The notes below the pieces were generated by a model. It did not search any database and was not told where the DNA came from. It saw only the letters and a list, made by a program, of their open reading frames with translations. A stretch of 64,000 nt of DNA from Allacma fusca (taxonomy: Eukaryota; Arthropoda; Collembola; Symphypleona; Sminthuridae), in assembly GCA_947179485.1 (NCBI GenBank), contig OX359245.1, forward strand, positions 33,777,067-33,841,066, written 5' to 3'. The position numbers and the translations under genes were made by a program. Below are positions 56,133-64,000 of the stretch, in pieces. How positions within the stretch are numbered: the stretch's first letter is position 1; each line of letters starts with the position of its first letter.

Positions 56133-56985
56133 GCGACAGCGTTACAGCAAAACTGGGGAACTTGCACAAGAGGAAAATCTTAATAACATAATATGACGAT
56201 AATGAAAATTAAATTTTCGCTCTCCCTCCTAAACGCATTCCTATTGATTGAGTACCAATTACAGCGATGGCTATCTGTCAGACTGATTTTGCTGTATGTG
56301 CATATGTATTTTCCATTGGCAAAGCCGATGGCTGTTTACGCTAGTTGTTTTTATAACCGTCGCACAGGAAAATTTAAATGTTACCAGATTTATTAAGGAG
56401 TACCGCCAAATACAAATGTTGGTAACAACGTTTAACGCGCTATGTTCTGACCAAGCAGTTGTGGTTCAAACCCCATGGATTTCTTCAGCTACAACCATCC
56501 TCTCTTCTAAGTTGAAAGAGTTGATAGTGAAAGTGAAAGTGATGGTAAGAATCAAATATTCGCACGCTCTAGATGCATCGACGATCATAGATCTGCGCAG
56601 CTAGCTATTGCGTGTAGCTATTTCCTGTCATCGCAACTTACATTTGCTTTGCTTAGCCAACAATAGTTGGCTATGCAGTGCTACTGATTATTATAATGGT
56701 AAGATCAACCGCATGGCATGATCGGTTGGTAGGGTTTACGATGGCAGCTATGAACCTCGGCATTATAGTTTCCTCCAGTCAATATGCAGGATCTATTTTC
56801 GAAGAATCGAAAGAAATTTTGTCAAACTGGAGGAGTATTTGTGTTTCCAAGAACAACAAACTGCGTATCCGAACCTTGCAACCAACAACATTTTGCGTGG
56901 ATCACTATTCTATTTTAATAGAGGAGTTGTTATCTCAGCTGTACGAACCATTCAAGATTGGGCACTAACGTTTTTACTTCGTTAA
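56133..56985 (+). pseudogene. Receptor last-exon pseudogene
   Basis: Matches 32722-33223 (for example IKEYRQIQ, VGFTMAAMNLGII, ILSNWRSIC, and TAA at 56983-56985). It is split by two unrelated insertions of roughly 180 bp each (about 56183-56365 and 56500-56680) and frameshifted near the end. The splice acceptor before it is lost, and exons 1 and 2 are absent upstream. Confidence 0.85.
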
Positions 56986-56986
56986 A

Positions 56987-57332
56987 TCTAGGACTCCTCA
57001 CAACTTTTGGTAGTAGTTACAACTTGCAATTTAAAATACAACTTAAAGTCAGCTACAATTTCTTTAAAAACGTTAAATTGTAAATTGAAGTCAACTTCAA
57101 GTTGAAACAAAAGTTTTAGTTGAACATTCATTTTCAACTTCAAGCCAACTATCAAATGAAGCTTTCCATATTTCTGGGCTGCTTAGTTTTACTGTAAAGG
57201 TATTAAGTGTAGCTAGCTGTAATGTTACCTGTTGAAAGGAATAAACGAGTATGTTATAAACCATTATAGTTTTCAAATTTGAGTGCAACCTCAAGTTCAA
57301 ATAAAAAAGTTATCTTGAGCTGTGGGGAGGCC
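56987..57332. repeat. Dispersed TTCAACTTCAAG element, copy 3 (internally deleted)
   Basis: Starts TAGGACTCCTCACAACTT like copy 2 and ends at GAGCTGTGGGGAGGCCTA. About 220 bp of the middle found at 33520-33740 is missing. Confidence 0.65.
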
Positions 57333-57549
57333 TAATAAGGAATGCCAAGATAGAGGAGTTGAACAAATAATTTTGTGTTCGTTGTGTTTTGGAATTAACA
57401 ATATTCTTATATATATACATATACATATATAATAAAGGGATAAAAAGAATCAGCACAGGGCAAAGTCAAACAAACAAAGCCTACGTGTAAAGCTGACTCA
57501 ACAACGGGAAAAGGAAATGAGGCAATAGAATTAGGTAGATGTAAGCTAT

Positions 57550-59416
57550 TAGTGCCCCTCATGGGTACAGGTACTACCCGGGTATTTGGGTACAGGTACA
57601 GGTAAAGGTAAATACTGGGTAATATTTTTTTTACCCAAACAGAATGGGTAAATTCTGGGTACAAGCCAGTTTTACCTAAATATTGGGTACATTTACGGGT
57701 AAAGGTACAGGTACGAAGAAAACATGAAACGGTGTTTACCTGACAGAAACAGGTACAGCTCCAAAAGTACCTGTACCCGTTCAGAAAATACCTGATTCAT
57801 TCAAGGTACTTTTTTATTATCTGCGTGCGTCCTCTATTGCATAAAACTGAATTAAAGTGGTTCTTTCCATGACATTCTCGTGTCACTCCATTCAACAGTC
57901 ATCGACTGCATGCTCGTTTCCGTGTCATGAAATGAGATTCCTTATAAACGTGTTCTAGCATTCCACCGACTGACAATTCCAATTCTTCGATAACTGTTTG
58001 AAAATTGAATTAAAAATTGAAAAGTATGGCAGGATGTGATAGTGTAGTTAGTTCATTGGAATGTAATAAATGGTGATGAAAAAGCGGCTCTCTATATGTG
58101 GAGATACCATTAGAAAATGCTTCTGTCTAAAAGCATGGATGAAGATGAAATGTACAGAGTTCGGAAGTACTAAAATGAGCGCGATTGCAAGATTGATGGC
58201 TGGAAGCTCAAGTAGTTATTAATTTTAGCCGTATTCAATTTTTTGAAAATGATGTAATAGATTATAGGGGAATAAATTGTAGTACATTATTAGAATAATT
58301 TTTTGAATTAAATTCGTATCATCATAAAAAGTACCCGGGTAGGTAAAACAAAGTACCTGGGTAAGGGTAAAAATTCGGGTACTTTTTGAGTACAGGTAAT
58401 TTTCAGGAACAGGTAAAAGTTAAAATAAAAGGTTTGGGTACAGGTACCTTCATTTAAGTATTAGGTACTTCAAAGAAGGTGCAGGTAAAGGTACAACACT
58501 CTGAAGTACCCATATTTGGGTACAGGTACAGGCAGGGCTGGTTATTCGAATCGGAGTCAGAATTGGAATCGGTATTTCATTCCTATTTTGTGGTATTTTT
58601 ATCGGAATTGGTATTCTTAAATATATTTTTTGAAGTATTTAAATCTATATTGGATCGAAAAAAAAATATCTGTATTCGAATTAGTATTCAAAATATTTTT
58701 GAATACTGTATCCAATGCTTAGATATCCGAAAATTCCGTGAAATATTGAAGTGTGTCTCGTAAATTCAAAAAACAAAGAAGTTCTTTCTCAGCCATTACA
58801 TAATTTTTTAAAATTACTCGATGGAATACAAAATTTGAGATTACGTTTGACTCTACAAAATGACGCAAAGCAACGACACTATTTTTTTACGGAAATGAAT
58901 TCGCTGCAATCTATAGGAAATTAATTCATTTGTCAGTAATTTTCTGATTTGGGAAAGGAGTCTATTTAAGGGGAAAGAGCATGCAGCTCACTTATTTTGA
59001 CTACTTGGGTATCCCTGAAAAACAAGGTGAATCAACACGTCATTTACGGTTATGCTACTTGTGTAGATTAAGTAGTAATGCCATTATAAAACGGTATGGC
59101 ATATCCCCTGGCTTCTTTGTATTCATAACTGCCGAATTTAGACATTTTCTGGCTTTTTAGTTGTAAAGGTACGATATATTTCGGGACTCTAGCACCTCCG
59201 GGCATTAATATTTAATAACTAAAGTATTTCAATTATATTGGAATTCAAAGAAAATATTTGAATAAATTGAATTGGAATTTTCATTTTCTGAAAAAATACA
59301 TTTGAATTGGGATTGGAATCCGTTAGGAATAATTTTAATTAGAATTGTATCCGTATTTTTCGAATACTCCAGCCCTGGGTACAGGTACCACGTTTTAGTA
59401 CCCATGAGGTGCACTA
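57550..59416. mobile_element. Non-autonomous hAT element with GGGTACAGGTAC arrays (outer)
   Basis: Inverted ends TAGTGCCCCTCATGGGTAC and TAGTGCACCTCATGGGTAC; perfect target duplication TAAGCTAT at 57542-57549 and 59417-59424. Arrays of GGTACAGGTA and GGGTA units fill 57560-57800 and 58325-58530, on both sides of a unique core. 1867 bp including the nested element, 1014 bp without it. TAGTGC ends relate it to 19114-19798. Confidence 0.93.
58533..59377. mobile_element. Non-autonomous hAT element nested in the outer hAT (845 bp)
   Basis: Inverted ends CAGGGCTGG with TATTCGAA just inside; perfect target duplication GGTACAGG at 58525-58532 and 59378-59385. The duplicated target is itself one unit of the outer element's GGTACAGG array. 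The interior carries GAATTGGAAT/TATTCGAATT-type repeats; no transposase. Confidence 0.93.
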
Positions 59417-60185
59417 TAAGCTATAGGTATAAAATAGAGTAAGTAGATGTAAGATAAACAGAAGAATAGATTAGAATGATGAAATCATTAGGTTATTTAA
59501 TAAACAGTAATGTAAACTGTAAGAAGAACAGAAGATAATCAAGGAGAGTTCTAATCAAGTCTTCCACGGGATAACATCTCCCACATTGGAACCCAGGATT
59601 GCCAGGAGTCCATTCCATCCGGAATGGAACCCATTGGAACATCAAGGCAATTCTACCAAGTGGGGCAAGAAGAGAAGACAGTTTCCAGGAATGGAAACCC
59701 ACCATTTCGATCATTGTAATTAGTGTTAAGTGTTTAGAATAAAGTTAAGGAACCATGTAAATTGGCCGATAAGTAAATAAAGAGAACTCTACACACAGAA
59801 TGTTATAATTCAGTTCCATTAGGGAACCAGGCATCACAACATCTTGTCTATCGCGAGCAGGGAATAGAATAGCCGAACCTGGATGCATCTAAGTCCCTGT
59901 CCTTCAACCGGAGGTCAGGGCGGATGTAACAATATGTGTTTACGTGGCTGGAGTCCAGAGTTGTTAAAGTCTGTGCACATTCTTCTGCATGTGAAACGTT
60001 ATGATCTACAAAGAATAGAATTAAAATAAAAGCACGTGTAATTTTCTGATTTTAAAAATGTGCTGAAAAATTGAATTTGTTTTAAATATTTTTTTTATTA
60101 TCGAATATACGGGGGACGCAGCTTCTCTGACATCTAAGCGTACCTTCATTAACGTGAATTTTCCCATCAGTCCCACAAGCACAAG

Positions 60186-61839
60186 TTAAATCTGAGCTGG
60201 CAGGACAGGGGTCGCTATACGTGTGCATTCACCGCGATAACTGACACGCAACTCTTAAAATTCAATTAGAAAAAAATGTTTCATTACAAAATTTCACACT
60301 TTTGGTTATTAAAACGTTCAAACTGAAAATAAAATATTTTACCTGGATCACAACGTTGCTGGCACTTAACCCAGCCTGTGTTTCTTTTCCTTTTTCCGTC
60401 AGTTGCACAAACTGGAGACATTTGCTTATTCGCCCGCCAACGACTGCTGCAGATACGGTCAGAACCAGTTTTTTGACAGGTGCCTTTATGCTTGATTTGT
60501 AAATCTACAATATTATATTTAAAAATTCAAAATTATATTATACTAATTTTAAAAGTTTTTTCCCTGAAATACTTATAGGAAGCTGATTTTAAAAAACACC
60601 TGGTTTACAGCTCTGTTGGCACATGAAAATTTCATAGTTACTGTAAGATTTCCCATTTGTTGCACAAATCGGATCAAATTCCTGTGTTGCTGGACATGAA
60701 TCGCCACATTGGGGGTGCAGTTCTTTGCAGACCCCTTTGTGTAATATTTCGAGATCTGAAAATGTAGATATGTTGGAAATGAAATCAATATCTAAGATAA
60801 AGTTAAAAATTTGAGGAAAATAGAATTTTGGTTATTACAGATATCATAAAGCTTTTGACATTTAAAAAAATCCATGTTTTTATTAGTTTTCAAATTTGTT
60901 TCACAAATTGGTTGGAAGTCATTATTTGCATTGCAAGGATCCCCACATTTTTGCTTCTTCTTTGATTTCAAACATGGACCGGCATGCATTATTGTTAAAT
61001 CTGCAAGAAAATAATTATCACTTCATCTCCAAATGTTATTCATTTCTGAAAATGTTTAAAATTATTTTTCCCAAAAAATTTATAATGACAAAAAATATAA
61101 GAAAACATTACCTGGATCGCAGCTCTTCTGACACTTGAAATTATCTAAATTTTTGTACACTATTCCATCACTCCCACAAATCGGATTCAGGTCTTTTGAA
61201 GCCTTGCACGGCGCACCACATTGAGGCACAACTTGTCGGCACACTCCTAGGTGACTGATTTTTAGTTCTGTTAATTAGTAAATATTTTATTCTAAAATAA
61301 TTATTGAATTCTGTGCTCATGCGCAGAATATTTTCTACAGCTGACATACATACTTGGATCACATAGAAATTGGCACTTGAGGTAATCCAAATTTTGGTAG
61401 GTTTTGCCATCGGTGCCGCAAAGTGGGAGATAAACTTTGCTGACGGAACAAGGGCCTCCGCATGTCCCAACTTTGGGACATTCACCATGTTTAAAGAATC
61501 CCAGATCTATAAATCAAATTGTAAGGCTTGACAAAATTGGAGAGCCTATTAAATACGAGTTGTGACATTTCCTTTGGGAAGGATTGCAAATTATTAAATG
61601 CTGGTTTGGCTTCCATATTTAAATAACAAGAATTAAATTATTGTACCTGGATTGCACAATTTCTCACACTCTAAGGCTTCCATACTGTTGCAAGTTTTTC
61701 CATCGGATGCACAAACCTGGGTCAGACCAGGGTCAATGGCAGGCGGTGAAGGACATGGTTGTCCACACTTTTGGGTAAATTCGCCAGGAGTTGCAAATAG
61801 GAGTATGCAAACTACGGACATTAATTGTTGACAGCCCAT
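60186..61839 (-). CDS. Multi-Kazal inhibitor gene, copy 2 (seven exons, 349 aa)
   Basis: Exons are 61839-61647, 61506-61354, 61267-61112, 61000-60839, 60755-60600, 60504-60343 and 60253-60186. Exon lengths are identical to copy 1, phases close, and there is no internal stop. Signal peptide, then six non-classical Kazal domains, each split between the fifth and sixth Cys. Two domains have lost a Cys: domain 4 reads KLYDI where copy 1 has KLCDI, and domain 6 reads SSRWRAN where copy 1 has SSRCRAN; TYR is also changed to RKR there. These may no longer fold. Domains 1-3 and 5 are intact. The final exon closes domain 6 with GEC, then stops at TAA 60188-60186; an out-of-frame seventh domain (CACGTDGK) follows. 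Probably a secreted serine-protease inhibitor, partly degenerating. Confidence 0.75.
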
Positions 61840-62299
61840 GCTTGGAAATTATTTCCGATTATTTACTGCTGACAGGAAATTATTGTGGAACGGGAGGAAT
61901 GAGTCAAGTATTATTATTTGCAATATTTTTATTATTATTAAACAATAGCTTTACTGTAAAATCTACGACCCAGTAAATCGATAACAATTGATGTGTCTGG
62001 ATTATCAAGAGCGTTTATTGATTCTGCCGTCAAAATTAACGGTGACATCAGGCACTAAAGTGTTCAAGTGTAGCTATGACAAGAAATAATAAAAATCAAA
62101 CACAAAATGTAGATTATTTGTTGGATGACCATAAAAATGTAGCTCCGTCAGAAGGTCATGGATCAGCCTAAAATAAATTGAAATGAATTCAGGTTAATTT
62201 TACAATCAAGAAAAAGTAATTGGACAGTTCCTAAATTTTTACACAAATTGAGGCAACAGTTACAAGTGGGAAAATATTATTATGAAATCATTACACTAT

Positions 62300-62836
62300 T
62301 GAAACATATGGGTTTTTGGTTATTTTGGATTTAAAGAAGAGGGGATAATCCTTAGGATTTAAGATGATGTAACTATATGTTTTATAACCAAAGGAGCCGT
62401 TTCACGTAACTCCTGAAATCAGATGATTAAGTAACTCGCAAGTAAGGGGGTACTGTCTAAGTGACAAGGGTGCTAAGTGAAGTAATTAAGTGATTGTTTA
62501 TGAGAAGTTGTAATAATGTAATAGTGTATTGAGTTGGGTTATACTTTTTGATTCTACTCAGGAATATTAGTTTATTAACTGTTAGGGATTATATTTCAGT
62601 TCAAAATATATACTTTAACACGAGATCCAGATACCAACTCCAATTCCCAAATCCAACTGTCTCTCTCTTTCCTCTCTTTTCCTAATCTCAAGTTCCAACT
62701 CATCACATATGAGTTTCCATAGATCCTGGAGGATATTTACCATATCTAATCTTAAATATTATTTAAATTATGTTCCTTAGGAACTTATCATTCAATTCTT
62801 AGTTTCTAAATTCATCTATATTCTATATCCGTTACA
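62300..62836 (-). repeat. 3' LTR of the second Gypsy element (537 bp)
   Basis: On the minus strand it starts TGTAACGGATATAG after GAAGGGGGTG (polypurine tract, 62837-62848) and ends CATATGTTTCA; the flanking host bases are ATAG. The boundary was set by alignment with the first element's LTR end and TG...CA. Confidence 0.75.
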
Positions 62837-63028
62837 CACCCCCTTCCCGAAGAAACATTCGTCCCGAATGTAATTTCTAACAATTAGGGAATTAAAACAG
62901 AGTGTAAAAATAATAAGTGTAAAGAGAAAGAAAAAATCAGACTAATACATCAGTCTTATAAAGTAGTTAATGAAAATTCAAAAATTCATTGATTACGAGT
63001 TTTTCCTGAGTAGATATATATATACAGA

Positions 63029-63970
63029 TTAATAATGAAATCTACAATAGCGTAGTGGACATTCCATATACTTGTGCGTAGTCTCAAAACACAATTTACA
63101 AGCATAATTGTAATGCATACAAGTAAACATCAAATGATCATTATTGTGACAATGAGAACATATCGGAGATAATAATATCAATTTCGCTGAATCAAGATGT
63201 AAAATTCTTGGAAAATCCTGAGGATACGTAGTTGGAATGGATTCTGGTAGTAGATCAGCTTTGAAGTTGAAAGCTCCGGCTTCGAACAAAGTGTTCCAGA
63301 TTCGCATTTGTGCCAAATATAGGTCTTCAATAGAACCTACCAAATGGACAACGCGTTCACGTCTATTGATTTGCCAGAGGTCAACATCCATTCTTCGACA
63401 GCCTCCTTGTAGGAATGCTTTTGTTGTTCCTTTGATACCCATCAACAATCCGACCATCTCCGTTGGTACCAAGTACGTTGTACTGTATAGTCTTTTAACT
63501 ATCCACACTCGCGAGGAACAAGCATAGTTCATATCGACGGGGTCTTGTAAGATTGGAAATGGTTGATTTTTGTAGAACTCATGGAGTTTCATATGAAATT
63601 GTAATGCCTTGAATGTAGGGATTGGTACCTGACATCTTTCGCATCGCACATGAGGATTCCTTTTGGATAATCCCATAGTGAATGTCCCGATCAATGGTAA
63701 CTTCGGTTTCATGTCTTCCTGAGGAAGAGAAGCAGCATCATGAGGGTTACTGGAGTAGTTTCTGTCATCATCAAGGTTTTCAGTTGGTTCGATTTTCAAC
63801 AATTTCTTCTCTGATGAAGTTGAGACTTGCTTCAGGTATTCAGTGCAGGTGGAAATTACCCAATCTAGCTCGAAGGTATCTTCTTCTTCCCGTTCAAACG
63901 CACCGACGACAGTCTGCAATGCAATGAAAGCTTCGTTTCTGGCGTGAGCCTGAGTAATTCCTGCCATCAT
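63029..63970 (-). CDS. Gypsy ORF3, intact: C2H2 finger, KH-like domain, two CCHC knuckles (313 aa)
   Basis: Full ORF from ATG 63970 to a stop at 63031-63029. The sequence TTATTCCTACAG ends three bases before the ATG, a plausible splice acceptor. Domains: acidic helical N-terminus with EREEEDTFELDWV (matching QEEDALELERV in the other copy); a C2H2 finger (C110, C113, H126, H130); a KH-like domain at about 166-230 with LVPTEMVGLLMG, the GxxG loop GIKG (178-181) and VVHLVGS; knuckles C271-C274-H279-C284 and C291-C294-H299-C304. No signal peptide or TM, so it is not an envelope protein. The two copies differ at many residues yet keep every zinc ligand and the GxxG Gly residues (except for the nonsense codon in the other copy), which implies selection. 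Confidence 0.85.
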   Translation of the reverse strand: MMAGITQAHARNEAFIALQTVVGAFEREEEDTFELDWVISTCTEYLKQVSTSSEKKLLKIEPTENLDDDRNYSSNPHDAASLPQEDMKPKLPLIGTFTMGLSKRNPHVRCERCQVPIPTFKALQFHMKLHEFYKNQPFPILQDPVDMNYACSSRVWIVKRLYSTTYLVPTEMVGLLMGIKGTTKAFLQGGCRRMDVDLWQINRRERVVHLVGSIEDLYLAQMRIWNTLFEAGAFNFKADLLPESIPTTYPQDFPRILHLDSAKLILLSPICSHCHNNDHLMFTCMHYNYACKLCFETTHKYMECPLRYCRFHY

Positions 63971-64000
63971 GGCTGTAGGAATAATTAAATTCGAATTCGA

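Larger units (their letters stand above)
57405..59927. mobile_element. Insertion flanked by 8-bp repeats AACAATAT, host of nested hATs
   Basis: The uninterrupted site is known from copy 1 (33850-33885). The inserted 2523 bp is bounded by AACAATAT at 57397-57404 and 59928-59935. Removing the nested hAT and one copy of its target duplication leaves about 650 bp. The right end (GGTCAGGGCGGATGT) resembles an LTR end, but TG...CA ends do not line up with the duplication, so the type is unresolved. Confidence 0.6.
56133..62270. repeat. Second copy of the receptor-exon / multi-Kazal segment
   Basis: Order and sequence match 32722-36230: last receptor exon, TTCAACTTCAAG element, the GAATGCCAAGATAG spacer, then all seven Kazal exons and their upstream flank (to about 62260, next to a Gypsy LTR). 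The spacer is interrupted by a 2.5-kb insertion (57405-59927). Confidence 0.85.
62300..64000 (-). mobile_element. 3' part of a second Gypsy element (minus strand, cut by window edge)
   Basis: Contains the 3' LTR, a polypurine tract and an intact ORF3, all reading on the minus strand. LTR similarity to the 43212 element is patchy (CACTTAGACAGTACCCC against CACTTAGGCAGTACCCC), so it is a related but distinct family. Gag and pol should lie beyond 64000. Confidence 0.85.

Overview
The window is eukaryotic and looks like an arthropod, most probably a non-insect hexapod such as a springtail. The taxon is inferred from gene style, not from a marker gene. It is AT-rich, with short GT-AG introns, interrupted non-classical Kazal inhibitors, a 7TM chemoreceptor-like gene, and P, hAT, LINE and Ty3/Gypsy elements. 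No rRNA, tRNA, operon or CRISPR array was seen.

Layout. (1) 1-24 kb holds a family of wax-ester-synthase/DGAT-like acyltransferases: three intact three-exon genes (1260-2932, 15713-18745, 22137-23781) and one pseudogene (20190-21066). The first two are recent duplicates. They are separated by a P-superfamily transposon (4452-8765), several non-autonomous hAT elements and a dead LINE. (2) 24-40 kb is gene-rich. It holds a secreted protein of unknown function with a C-terminal furin-type site, a four-TM protein, a single-domain Kazal inhibitor, a putative 7TM receptor, a multi-Kazal gene broken by a nonsense codon, another single-Kazal gene, and a secreted zinc metalloprotease of the plant/bacterial BSP family with a duplicated promoter. 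(3) 41-54.5 kb holds a decayed hAT element and one complete 11.27 kb Ty3/Gypsy element with 513-bp LTRs. (4) 56-62 kb is a second, decayed copy of the receptor exon plus multi-Kazal segment, interrupted by nested transposons. (5) At the right edge is the 3' end of a second Gypsy element on the minus strand.

The most interesting system is the Gypsy family. Both copies carry, where an env gene might be, a third ORF with a C2H2 finger, a KH-like RNA-binding fold with a GxxG loop, and two CCHC knuckles. Each ORF3 is preceded directly by a splice-acceptor-like sequence. The complete copy also has two canonical -1 frameshift heptamers, one before the nucleocapsid knuckle and one at the gag stop, and a striking excess of CCTNAGG palindromes outside the pol core.

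Host genes appear to act in secretion and lipid metabolism (acyltransferases, protease inhibitors, a protease). They are single genes or tandem duplicates, and nothing shows co-regulation. Exon structures were derived by hand from splice consensus, reading phase and alignment between copies in the window.
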